From Bacteroidia bacterium (GTDB lineage Bacteria > Bacteroidota > Bacteroidia > Flavobacteriales > Flavobacteriaceae): DNA of 64,000 nt. The stretch lies in NCBI GenBank assembly GCA_030429955.1, contig JAUIGO010000003.1, positions 38,502 to 102,501 of the forward strand. The letters are read 5' to 3'. Shown one piece after another: positions 38,401 through 46,313 of the stretch. Within the stretch, counting starts at the first letter, position 1. Every line of letters starts with the position of its first letter. Position numbers and translations under genes: made by a program. Under the pieces are notes generated by a model. It was given only the letters and a program-made list of their open reading frames with translations, did no database searches and was not told the origin of the DNA.

Positions 38401-39663
38401 TTACATTAATTTTTTGGTCTGCCATTTAAAATAAGGTCTTACAACACCTCCCCAATATCCAAAGTAATCTTTACGATTAACTCCTAATTCATCAATTTCA
38501 ATTGAAAGTACATCTTTTAATTCAGCAATAACTTCAAAATTATTTCCAATTAAGTATATTGTGAAAAGGTATTTCCCTGTATTCAAGAAATCTTTATCAA
38601 TGATAATCGAACTACTATATGTGCCTTTTTTTAAATTATTCCTGCTTAAATCAGGTGACGATAAAACATGTGTACCATTAACATCAAAAATAGCAATTGT
38701 AGTATTTAAAGTTTGATTATCTAAATAATTTATATAATCTATTTCAATTGTCATTTTATTTTCAATTATAAAATTATCATTCTCAGCAGTAAGTCTAATT
38801 CCTTTAATCTTAGCTTTAATATTACCAGGAGCATCTTTCTCATTCCAAAACATTTCAGTTTTTATTTCATTTTCATTCATTAAATAGTGACTTAATGCTT
38901 CATCAGTATTTCCATCAAAAACCACCTTACCATGCTCCAAAACAATAGTCCTAGTACACAAGCTTTTTACCGCAACCATATTATGGCTTACAAACAACAC
39001 AGTGCGGCCTTGGCCTTTACTAATGTCCTGCATTTTCCCTACCGCTTTTTTCTGGAACTCGGCATCTCCTACAGCCAGCACTTCATCAACCACCAAAATA
39101 TCTGGCTCCAAATGTGCTGCTACAGCAAAGGCCAAACGTACAGTCATACCACTGCTATAGCGTTTTACTGGTGTATCTATATAGCGCTCACAATCACTAA
39201 AGGCAATAATCTCTTCCTCTTTTTGGCGTATCTCGGCTTTGGTCATGCCCAGAATAGCACCATTCAAATAAATATTCTCACGTCCTGTCATTTCAGGGTG
39301 AAAACCTGTACCTACTTCCAATAATGAGGCTATACGTCCTTTGGTCTTGATCTCGCCTGTGGTTGGGCTGGTCACTCTGGAGAGTATTTTTAATAAGGTG
39401 CTTTTTCCAGCACCATTTTTACCAATAATGCCTAAAACCTCGCCTTGTTCCACTTCAAAATTAATATCCTGCAAGGCCCAAACATAATCACTCTCACCCT
39501 TTATGCTTCGGTCGTTAACATCACCTATTTTCAAAAACGGATCTTCCTTGCCCTGTACTTTATGCCACCAACGCTTTAAATCGTCTCTTATCGTGCCTGT
39601 GCCTACCAAACCCAATCGGTATTGTTTGCTTATATGTTCGGCTTTTAAAATAATATCAGGCAT
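38401..39663 (-). CDS. Polysaccharide ABC exporter ATPase (Wzt-like) with C-terminal domain
   Basis: This protein has about 420 residues. The NBD has Walker A GIIGKNGAGKSTLLK, Q-loop region, signature YSSGMTVRLAFAVAA and Walker B ILVVDEVLAVGDAEF, the pattern of TagH/Wzt-type exporters. Residues from about 265 form a beta-rich C-terminal domain that in Wzt proteins binds the glycan end. The start at 39663 (MPDIILKAEHISKQY) is preferred over 39714. It then overlaps the upstream methyltransferase by 8 bp. It energises flipping of an undecaprenol-linked glycan with the permease encoded at 40531-41397. Confidence 0.92.
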   Translation of the reverse strand: MPDIILKAEHISKQYRLGLVGTGTIRDDLKRWWHKVQGKEDPFLKIGDVNDRSIKGESDYVWALQDINFEVEQGEVLGIIGKNGAGKSTLLKILSRVTSPTTGEIKTKGRIASLLEVGTGFHPEMTGRENIYLNGAILGMTKAEIRQKEEEIIAFSDCERYIDTPVKRYSSGMTVRLAFAVAAHLEPDILVVDEVLAVGDAEFQKKAVGKMQDISKGQGRTVLFVSHNMVAVKSLCTRTIVLEHGKVVFDGNTDEALSHYLMNENEIKTEMFWNEKDAPGNIKAKIKGIRLTAENDNFIIENKMTIEIDYINYLDNQTLNTTIAIFDVNGTHVLSSPDLSRNNLKKGTYSSSIIIDKDFLNTGKYLFTIYLIGNNFEVIAELKDVLSIEIDELGVNRKDYFGYWGGVVRPYFKWQTKKLM

Positions 39664-40531
39664 ATTCAATGGGTTTTGGATCTCTATAAATGATGACCTG
39701 GCTTCTAGCCCCAAAACTTCTAAGGGCTTTTGGAAAATAGTATTCTAGTTTTAAGGCATTACGTTTAAAACCGCCTAAGTGTTTTTTCTGTAAAGGCAAT
39801 AGCCTGGCAAAGCGCTCAAAAATTCCCAAGGGTATAATAGTGGTACTTTTAAACAGGCTATCACCTACTCGCTTATAATGCGCTGTACTATTATCTCTTG
39901 GAGGATGCGGATCGGCTGCTTCCCATTGCTTAAAGGCTTTTGGCTGAAACCATTTTGAAGGTCTGTTGTTCATTGGAACTGCCCAACGCAACTCATCCAA
40001 AACCTTACTGTTAACAGCAGTTTCAAAAAAACGTGCTTCGCCATCCGGTTTTAAAACAATAGCTACTTTTTTTAATATGTCATATTCTAAATCCAACGTT
40101 AAATGGTGCAAAAAGGCCTTGCCAATAACAAAATCAAAAAAATCTGCTTCTACAGTACTCTGAGTAAAATCACCATTTATAAACGTAATTTCATGTTCAA
40201 AAGTATAGCTTTTATTTAGGCTATTAATAATATCGCCACTCCTATCGGAAATATCGTTAGCAATCACTTTGGCTCCTAAAGCAGCCATTATGGCAACATT
40301 TACACAATCGCCACAGCCTAGCTCCAGTATGGTTTTACCTTTTATTTTATCTTTAAAACCATCAGTGTACATACCTACCCAACTAATATCTGAAGTAATG
40401 GCGCCTTGTAAATGGTTTTCCAAATTATTTAATATCCCAAGAATCGATGCCACATTCACGTTTTTATAAAGATGATCATAATGATCCTTATTGTGGTCTA
40501 TATTACCCTTGATGCTGTTTTTAACGCTCAT
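39656..40531 (-). CDS. Class I SAM-dependent methyltransferase between exporter genes
   Basis: This 291-residue protein shows motif I TILELGCGDCVNVAIMAALG, then VIANDIS, then FDFVIGKAFLHHLTLD (motif IV region), then LKPDGEARFFE. This is the Methyltransf_11/25 type. It is encoded between the permease (1-bp overlap) and the ATPase (8-bp overlap), so it is tightly coupled to the ABC exporter. In ABC-exported O-antigens a methyl or phosphate cap ends the chain and is read by the Wzt C-terminal domain, and this enzyme is a candidate cap writer (inference). Confidence 0.85.
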   Translation of the reverse strand: MSVKNSIKGNIDHNKDHYDHLYKNVNVASILGILNNLENHLQGAITSDISWVGMYTDGFKDKIKGKTILELGCGDCVNVAIMAALGAKVIANDISDRSGDIINSLNKSYTFEHEITFINGDFTQSTVEADFFDFVIGKAFLHHLTLDLEYDILKKVAIVLKPDGEARFFETAVNSKVLDELRWAVPMNNRPSKWFQPKAFKQWEAADPHPPRDNSTAHYKRVGDSLFKSTTIIPLGIFERFARLLPLQKKHLGGFKRNALKLEYYFPKALRSFGARSQVIIYRDPKPIEYA

Positions 40532-41397
40532 TATATAGTGTCTATAAAGCTTTTTTCAGTCTTATTAAAAATAATCAATCCTAAAGTAAAAAAAACAAAA
40601 CTTATAAGTAAAGTATATAAAAACCCTGCCCAACTAAAACTACCTATATTGAGCAACATGTAACGAAACCCTTCAATAATTTGTGTTAACGGATTATACT
40701 CCACAAAAGGCACAACCCATTCTGGAAATTTTAGCTTAGCTTCACTTACTGGATAAGGCACAGCAGATACATACATGAGCAATTGCACACCAAAACCAAC
40801 CAATACACTTAAATCTCTGTATTTGGTAGTCATGGAAGAAATAATCATCCCTAACCCTAAACCTAGCAACGCCATCATCAAGATATAGACAGGAATCAAA
40901 AATAGGTGGCTATTAAAGCCCAAGCTAGTTCCCTGAAACGCATAATACGCATAAAAACATAAGAAAATACTCAACTGAATACCAAACTTCAAGAGATTGG
41001 AAATGGTAATAGACATAGGCATAATCACCCTTGGAAAATACACCTTACCAAAAATATTTTGGTTTCTAGTAAACGTACCTGAAGTGCCTGTAAGACATTC
41101 CTTAAAATAATTCCATGCTGTAATACCTGCTAAATTAAATAGAAAGGGAGGCACACTTCCTGTTTGTATTTGTCCTAAATTATTAAAAATTAAAGTAAAT
41201 ATAACAGAGGTAAAAAGTGGTTGAATGACAAACCACAAAGGCCCTAAGATGGTTTGCTTATAAACCGTAACGATATCGCGCTTTACAAACAGCATGAGCA
41301 AATCGCGATAGCGCCAAATCTCCTTTAAATTAAGGTTAATTAATGGGTGTTTTGATGAAATGGTGTATAACCAAGCATCGTCTTTGGGTGTACTCAA
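40531..41397 (-). CDS. Polysaccharide ABC exporter permease (Wzm-like)
   Basis: This 288-residue ABC-2 type membrane protein has about six helices. Signatures are WRYRDLLMLFVKRDIVTVYK, the TILGPLWFVIQPL segment, FGKVYFPRVIMPMSI and YNPLTQIIEGFRY near the end, all typical of Wzm/TagG. It forms the channel for lipid-linked glycan with the ATPase encoded downstream. It is the first gene of the subcluster after a 126-bp gap with no convincing promoter. That gap contains a short palindromic repeat. Confidence 0.93.
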   Translation of the reverse strand: MSTPKDDAWLYTISSKHPLINLNLKEIWRYRDLLMLFVKRDIVTVYKQTILGPLWFVIQPLFTSVIFTLIFNNLGQIQTGSVPPFLFNLAGITAWNYFKECLTGTSGTFTRNQNIFGKVYFPRVIMPMSITISNLLKFGIQLSIFLCFYAYYAFQGTSLGFNSHLFLIPVYILMMALLGLGLGMIISSMTTKYRDLSVLVGFGVQLLMYVSAVPYPVSEAKLKFPEWVVPFVEYNPLTQIIEGFRYMLLNIGSFSWAGFLYTLLISFVFFTLGLIIFNKTEKSFIDTI

Positions 41398-41490
41398 AAG
41401 GTCGCAGTATTTTTGTTTGTGCTAATATAATAAAACATCAAGAACTCTAAAGCACATAAACGCTTAAAAAACAATATAAAACCAAACAAT

Positions 41491-41510
41491 TCTCCTTCTT
41501 TTCAAGGAGA
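41491..41510. repeat. Short palindrome tctcctt...aaggaga
   Basis: tctcctt, six-base loop, aaggaga is a perfect 7-bp inverted repeat without a T tract, between the SDR and permease genes. It closely resembles the palindrome at 57440-57460. Confidence 0.5.
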
Positions 41511-41523
41511 TGAATTATATAAT

Positions 41524-42450
41524 TTATAAATTTCTATAATGATCTATCATGATGTTTAAGCCATTATCAATAGCAACCAAATCACGATTTAAAACCGCTT
41601 TCATCTTAGAAATGTCAGGGCAACGTCGTTTCATATCGCCTTCTGATAAGGCAGGCAAGTGTATAATCTCAGATTGTGATCCGGATAACTTGACAATTTT
41701 TTTAGCTAAATCTAGAATACTGATTTCCATATCATTGCCAACATTCAACACATCATTCACATACAGGTTTTGCTCTAAAGCATTCACACAAGTATCCACA
41801 TTATCATCAATATAACAAAACGAACGGGTTTGGTCGCCACTACCATAAATTGGAATAGGCTCATTGCTAAGCGCTAACTTGACAAATCGAGGAATCACAA
41901 AATCATGGCTTTGCTTTGGTCCATAGGTATTAAAAAAACGGAAAATGGTATAGTTTAAATGATACTCTTTTTCATAGGCTCTCATAAACGCTTCGCCAAC
42001 ATTCTTTACAATGGCATAAGGCAACCTAGAGTTTAAAGGCGTGGTCTGTTCATTTTGTGGAATTTCAAAAGGTTCACCATACACTTCTGAGGAACTGGAG
42101 TAAAACACACGCTTCACACCTGAGTTCTTAGATAAGGATAGCACATTTTTAATCCCTTCTATATCTGCCAATACATTAATAGGATGCTCCAAGGTACGCT
42201 CAACGCCTACAACAGCTGCATAATGAAATACATAGTCAAAATCAAAACGTCCAAAAATGGGGACAATATCAGCATAGTTGTTGATATCGGCTTTAATGAA
42301 TTTAACATTATCTCTATTGGGAACTTTATCTATATTACCTGTTGAAAGGTTATCTACACAAATGATCGCATGGTCTGGGTTTTCAGACAATTTTAAAGCC
42401 AGAGCGCTACCAAGTTGGCCTGCTCCACCTGTAATCAATATTTTTGCCAT
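41524..42450 (-). CDS. Extended SDR, NAD-dependent sugar-nucleotide epimerase/dehydratase
   Basis: This 308-residue protein contains ILITGGAGQLGSALA (NAD loop), VDNLSTGN, FHYAAVVGVERT, SSSSEVYG, the catalytic YAIVK (Tyr-x3-Lys), RFFNTYGP and GSGDQTRSFCYIDD. This is the family of UDP-glucose epimerases, dTDP-glucose 4,6-dehydratases and UDP-glucuronate decarboxylases, and the motifs do not settle which. As the cluster has a DegT aminotransferase needing a keto sugar, a dehydratase role is attractive but unproven. Confidence 0.85.
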   Translation of the reverse strand: MAKILITGGAGQLGSALALKLSENPDHAIICVDNLSTGNIDKVPNRDNVKFIKADINNYADIVPIFGRFDFDYVFHYAAVVGVERTLEHPINVLADIEGIKNVLSLSKNSGVKRVFYSSSSEVYGEPFEIPQNEQTTPLNSRLPYAIVKNVGEAFMRAYEKEYHLNYTIFRFFNTYGPKQSHDFVIPRFVKLALSNEPIPIYGSGDQTRSFCYIDDNVDTCVNALEQNLYVNDVLNVGNDMEISILDLAKKIVKLSGSQSEIIHLPALSEGDMKRRCPDISKMKAVLNRDLVAIDNGLNIMIDHYRNL

Positions 42451-42570
42451 GTATCTTTAACGGAATAATTCATTAATAGCTATTGCGCAGCTTTGCATTA
42501 AGAAGTTAATAACGAAGCCATTAAGCGAATATAACAAAATTATACGTATTACCGCTCAATCCTACTTGAA

Positions 42571-42587
42571 TTCCGACGCAGTCGGAA
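42571..42587. repeat. Short palindrome ttccgac-gca-gtcggaa
   Basis: This is a perfect 7-bp inverted repeat with a 3-base loop, in the 294-bp gap between two SDR genes. It shows no T tract, so it is more likely a dispersed repeat than a terminator. Confidence 0.5.
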
Positions 42588-42651
42588 AACCAATCCTATG
42601 CATGAATAACGAGCTGTAATATCTTTGGTATGAAACAAAAAAAATACAAAC

Positions 42652-42684
42652 GTCATTGCGAGGGAGGTACGACCGCGGCAATCT
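42652..42684. repeat. gtcattgcgag...gcaatct dispersed repeat
   Basis: gtcattgcgag (42652-42662), a centre with ggtacgaccgc, then ggcaatct form one copy of a repeat that recurs at 43756, 43814 (inverted), 44199 (inverted) and 51751 (inverted). Confidence 0.7.
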
Positions 42685-42744
42685 ATTTAAAAGTAGCAAC
42701 AACCACTAACAGATGGTTTCAGTCTAAAGGCTTCGTAATAATAA

Positions 42745-43725
42745 CTAAGACTTAAACCAGTCCCAGGTGACTTTCAACCCTTCACGAACCGTAAACTGAG
42801 GCTCATAACCCAAAAGCGACTGCGCTTTAGAAATATCCGCTAAAGAATCCCTCACATCACCCAAACGTGGTGGACCATAAACAGCCTCAATATCAGAATG
42901 AGCTGCCGTTTTTAAAGCGTCCCATAAATAATTCAAATCAATACGCTCGCCACAAGCTACATTAAACACTTGATTCTTTGCAGCATCTGAAGCAAAAAAG
43001 CCTTTAACATTAGCTTGTACTGCATTATCTACAAAGGTGAAATCTCGTGTTTGCTTGCCATCACCATTAATGGTTGGCGATTCATGATCTTTAAGAGCTT
43101 GCATAAACAACGGAATCACAGCAGCATAAGCACCATTAGGACTTTGTTTAGGTCCAAATACATTAAAATAACGTAAGCCAATGACGTCTGTATTATAAGT
43201 AGTACCAAACACACTGGCATACAATTCATTGACATACTTCGTCACGGCATAAGGCGATAACGGATTCCCGATGATATCTTCAACTTTTGGTAAGTTCTTG
43301 CTATCGCCATAGGTCGAGCTGGAAGCCGCATATACCATGCGCTTTACAGTGTCACTTTCCTTTAAGGCAATCATCATGTTTAAAAACCCGGAAATGTTAA
43401 CATCGTTAGTGGTTTTCGGGTCATTGATGGAGCGTGGTACAGAGCCTAAAGCAGCTTGATGACTCACATAATCCATCCCTTCCATGGCTTGCTTACAAGT
43501 GTCCAAATCTCTGATATCACCTTCTAAGAGTTCAAAAGCTGGGTTAGACATAAACTCGGTCAGGTTCTCTCTGTATCCATTGGAAAAATTATCAAGTACT
43601 CTAACGGTTTTAGCCTTGTATTTCAACAAATACTCTACTAGGTTAGAGCCAATAAAACCTGCTCCACCTGTGACTAAAAAAGACAGGTTAGTTAAATCTT
43701 TGTTATGATATGCTTTACTATACAT
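42745..43725 (-). CDS. UDP-N-acetylglucosamine C4-epimerase (WbpP/TviC-like)
   Basis: This 326-residue extended SDR contains LVTGGAGFIGSNLVEYLL, RVLDNFSNGYRENL, HQAALGSVPRSINDP, ASSSTYGDS, the catalytic YAVTK and GDGKQTRDFTFVDN. The GSVPRS segment and overall pattern are those of the Vi-antigen TviC / Pseudomonas WbpP group, which acts on UDP-GlcNAc or UDP-GlcNAcA. With the dehydrogenase encoded at 44421-45716 it would give UDP-GalNAcA. The two genes are separated by a GIY-YIG cassette and repeats. Confidence 0.88.
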   Translation of the reverse strand: MYSKAYHNKDLTNLSFLVTGGAGFIGSNLVEYLLKYKAKTVRVLDNFSNGYRENLTEFMSNPAFELLEGDIRDLDTCKQAMEGMDYVSHQAALGSVPRSINDPKTTNDVNISGFLNMMIALKESDTVKRMVYAASSSTYGDSKNLPKVEDIIGNPLSPYAVTKYVNELYASVFGTTYNTDVIGLRYFNVFGPKQSPNGAYAAVIPLFMQALKDHESPTINGDGKQTRDFTFVDNAVQANVKGFFASDAAKNQVFNVACGERIDLNYLWDALKTAAHSDIEAVYGPPRLGDVRDSLADISKAQSLLGYEPQFTVREGLKVTWDWFKS

Positions 43726-43755
43726 GATGTTTTACTTATGTTATTGTTTTATTCT

Positions 43756-43845
43756 GTCATTACGAGAGAGGTACGACCGTGGTAATCTCATAAATGAAAC
43801 ACAGGGGTTTTTACGTCGTTCCTTACGTCACTCCTCGCAATGACG
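43756..43845. repeat. Paired inverted copies of the gtcattgcgag repeat (downstream of GIY-YIG gene 2)
   Basis: A direct copy at 43756-43789 (gtcattacgag ... ggtaatctc) is followed by an inverted one at 43814-43845 (gtcgttccttacgtcactc then ctcgcaatgac), so the region can fold into a larger hairpin. It lies 27 bp beyond the 3' end of the GIY-YIG gene. Confidence 0.75.
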
Positions 43846-43871
43846 TTTGTAGGAGTAGACGCAATTACAAT

Positions 43872-44177
43872 TTAGTCTCCAAACTCTTTCTTTACCTCCT
43901 CATACAAATCATTCCATTCTGGGTTTACACTTGATATCAGTGCAATTTTCTTTGCTCTATTACCAGCTTTTAGTTGTTTTTCTTTACCTATTGCGTCACC
44001 AATCATTTGGAAAGCTTCAAAATACACCAATTTATTCAAATTGTATTTAGCTGTAAACGATTTTGGATCGAGTTTTTCCTTATGTTGTTTTATTCTTAAC
44101 ACAATATCAGAAGTTAGACCAACATATAGTGTTGTGTTTTTCTTGTTAGTAAGGATATAAACAAACCCAGGTTTCAT
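43872..44177 (-). CDS. Small GIY-YIG nuclease domain protein
   Basis: This protein has about 101 residues. The start at 44177 (MKPGFVYILTNKKNTTLYVG) is chosen because the 15 codons upstream in the open frame are translated repeat DNA. The GIY-YIG strands are VYILTNKKNTTLYVGLT, the Arg is in DIVLRIKQHKE and the catalytic Glu in IGKEKQLKAG. This is a different subgroup from the protein at 31242-31550, since the C-terminal part (NPEWNDLYEE) is distinct. It sits inside the polysaccharide cluster, on the same strand, flanked by the gtcattgcgag repeats. Its function is unknown. Confidence 0.9.
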   Translation of the reverse strand: MKPGFVYILTNKKNTTLYVGLTSDIVLRIKQHKEKLDPKSFTAKYNLNKLVYFEAFQMIGDAIGKEKQLKAGNRAKKIALISSVNPEWNDLYEEVKKEFGD

Positions 44178-44198
44178 GTGTATTTCATTATCTTTATC

Positions 44199-44226
44199 GA
44201 GATTGCCGCGCTTTGCTCGCAATGAC
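44199..44226. repeat. gtcattgcgag repeat, inverted copy upstream of GIY-YIG gene 2
   Basis: gagattgccgcg then ctttgctcgcaatgac. It ends 22 bp before the GIY-YIG start codon and is read through in the same open frame. Confidence 0.75.
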
Positions 44227-44282
44227 GACTCTTAAGGGGTTTGTCTTCGCAGAGCACGACAAATTGTTATTTTAATTTAACA

Positions 44283-44330
44283 CTTCGACAAGCTCAGTGT
44301 GACATCAGTGTGACATTGCTCTGTGTGACA
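44283..44330. repeat. cttcgacaagctcagtgtgaca repeat and echoes
   Basis: cttcgacaagctcagtgtga is followed by two short echoes of tcagtgtgacat and ctgtgtgaca. The core is the same as the repeats around the GIY-YIG gene at 31.2 kb. The rest of this 243-bp gap (44341-44420) is a low-complexity string of cttcaaac-like words with no gene. Confidence 0.65.
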
Positions 44331-44420
44331 AACTTATCATTTTGCAATTAAACTTCAATCTTCAAACCTCAAGTTTCCAACTTCATGCTTCATGCTCCGA
44401 GCTTCCTACTTCAAACTTCA

Positions 44421-45716
44421 TCACAAACTCGCATCAACCATGTTTCTTGGATATAACGATTTCACATCAAACACAACACCTATATCAGATTTTAGTTTAC
44501 TGATATCCACATTTAAAAACTCTTTGTGTGATACTGCCAAAATAATGGCGTCATAAGAGGATGCCAGTTCAGATTCTGAACACATTAAATCCAGGCCATA
44601 TTCATGATGTACTTCAGCTTTAGAGGCCCAAGGATCATACACATCCACATCAACCTGATACGATTCTAATTCCCTTATGATGTCAATAGCACGTGAGTTT
44701 CTAATATCAGGGCAATTTTCTTTAAACGTGATTCCTAACACCAATACCTTCGCGTCTTTGATGCGAGCTCCCTTTTTAATCATCATCTTCACTGTTTCGG
44801 AAGCAACATAACTGCCCATACTATCATTCATCTTTCGTCCTGCCAAAATTATTTCCGGCGTGTATCCACTTTCAATGGCTTTTTGGGCTAAATAATAAGG
44901 GTCTACACCTATACAATGCCCACCAACCAATCCTGGCGAGAACTTCAAAAAGTTCCATTTTGTACCAGCTGCTTCCAAAACCGCTTGTGTATCGATATCC
45001 AACAATCTGAATATTTTAGACAGCTCATTCACGAAAGCAATATTAATATCGCGCTGAGAATTCTCAATCACCTTGGCTGCTTCAGCAACTTTTATTGAAG
45101 GTGCTAAATGAGTCCCTGCAGTGATAATAGATTTATACAAATCATCCACACGTTTTGCAATTTCTGGTGTAGAGCCTGAAGTTACTTTTAGTATTTTGGT
45201 GACCGTATGGGTTTTATCTCCAGGATTGATACGTTCTGGAGAATAACCTGCAAAAAAGTGCGTATTGAAGGTTAATCCTGAAACGTTTTCCAATATAGGA
45301 ACACATATATCCTCAGTCACACCAGGATAAACCGTAGATTCATAAATAACAATATCACCTTCTTTTAACAGAGCTCCTACAGTTTCACTGGCTTTAATCA
45401 ATGGTGTAAAAATGGGCTTGTTTAACGAATCAGTAGGTGTGGGTACCGTAACAATATAAATATTGGAGTTGGCAATAGCATCACTATTTGAAGATATAAA
45501 TAAGCCTTTGGAAGCATTTTCATCAGTAGTTAGCACGGCTTTTAACTCGTCAGGAGTCACTTCTAATGTTTGATCTTTACCAGCCTTTAGTTCGGCTACT
45601 CTTGCTTCATTAATATCAAAACCAACCGTGTGGTACTGTTTTGCAAATTCAACGGCTAATGGTAGGCCAACATAACCAAGTCCTATAATGGTTATTCTAT
45701 CTGTTTTGGGTGTCAT
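44421..45716 (-). CDS. Nucleotide sugar dehydrogenase, UDP-GlcNAc 6-dehydrogenase type (WbpO/TviB-like)
   Basis: This 431-residue enzyme oxidises C6 of a UDP-HexNAc to the uronic acid in two NAD-dependent steps. The N-terminal domain has ITIIGLGYVGLPLAVEFA and VGFDINEARVAEL. The middle has VPTPTDSLNKP, YESTVYPGVTED and FFAGYSPERINPGD. The catalytic Cys is in LVGGHCIGVDPYYLA, and the C-terminal domain has VLGITFKENCPDIRNSRAID. The pattern is the WbpO/TviB group rather than UDP-glucose dehydrogenase. It overlaps the sugar transferase gene by 4 bp. Confidence 0.9.
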   Translation of the reverse strand: MTPKTDRITIIGLGYVGLPLAVEFAKQYHTVGFDINEARVAELKAGKDQTLEVTPDELKAVLTTDENASKGLFISSNSDAIANSNIYIVTVPTPTDSLNKPIFTPLIKASETVGALLKEGDIVIYESTVYPGVTEDICVPILENVSGLTFNTHFFAGYSPERINPGDKTHTVTKILKVTSGSTPEIAKRVDDLYKSIITAGTHLAPSIKVAEAAKVIENSQRDINIAFVNELSKIFRLLDIDTQAVLEAAGTKWNFLKFSPGLVGGHCIGVDPYYLAQKAIESGYTPEIILAGRKMNDSMGSYVASETVKMMIKKGARIKDAKVLVLGITFKENCPDIRNSRAIDIIRELESYQVDVDVYDPWASKAEVHHEYGLDLMCSESELASSYDAIILAVSHKEFLNVDISKLKSDIGVVFDVKSLYPRNMVDASL

Positions 45717-46309
45717 TTAAGTAGTATTGATTGTAAAATATATTTCAAATCTAAATAAAAAGTCCAATTCTGCACGTATTTTTTGTTGATTTCAACCTTA
45801 TCTGCCCAAATAATCGTTCTATTGTAAGTTTCTGGGTCAGATTGCATTGCTAAAAGCTGTTCTTCGTTTTTATACTTTAAAGTGGCGGGTCCTGTAACAC
45901 CTGGTTTTACTTTTAGAATGATGCGATCCGTCCCCGTTAACACATCAGCAAATCCAGGAACATCGGGACGAGGCCCCACAAAACTCATGTGACCAAACAG
46001 CACATTGAACAACTGCGGAAGTTCGTCTAACTTAAACCGTCTTAAAAATCGTCCATAGAAAGACGCATCATTATCAAGAAAACCCATACGATGATGACCT
46101 GGCTTTAAGGTTCGTATTTTATACATATAAAACAAATTGCCATGCTGCCCCACTCGTAATTGCTGAAACCATCCAAAATGACCTACATCAATAGCAGCAA
46201 GCACAATAAAAATAAACAAAGGCAGGATACAAATAGGAAGTAACAAAAGCGCCAGTAAAACATCAAAGAAGCGTTTAAAACGGAGCTGTGCAGTTGTAAT
46301 CAAACTCAA
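45713..46309 (-). CDS. Initiating sugar phosphotransferase (undecaprenyl-phosphate glycosyl-1-phosphate transferase)
   Basis: This 198-residue monotopic enzyme starts glycan assembly by moving sugar-1-phosphate to undecaprenyl phosphate. It has a single N-terminal membrane segment (LLALLLLPICILPLFIFIVL), then FQQLRVGQHGNLFYMYKIRTL, then FLRRFKLDELPQLFNVLFG (with the Asp-Glu catalytic pair), then SFVGPRPDVP and KPGVTGPATL. The short form (PglC-like length) is typical of capsule loci. It lies 4 bp after the Wzc-like gene and overlaps the dehydrogenase gene by 4 bp. Confidence 0.93.
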   Translation of the reverse strand: MSLITTAQLRFKRFFDVLLALLLLPICILPLFIFIVLAAIDVGHFGWFQQLRVGQHGNLFYMYKIRTLKPGHHRMGFLDNDASFYGRFLRRFKLDELPQLFNVLFGHMSFVGPRPDVPGFADVLTGTDRIILKVKPGVTGPATLKYKNEEQLLAMQSDPETYNRTIIWADKVEINKKYVQNWTFYLDLKYILQSILLK

Positions 46310-46313
46310 TACG

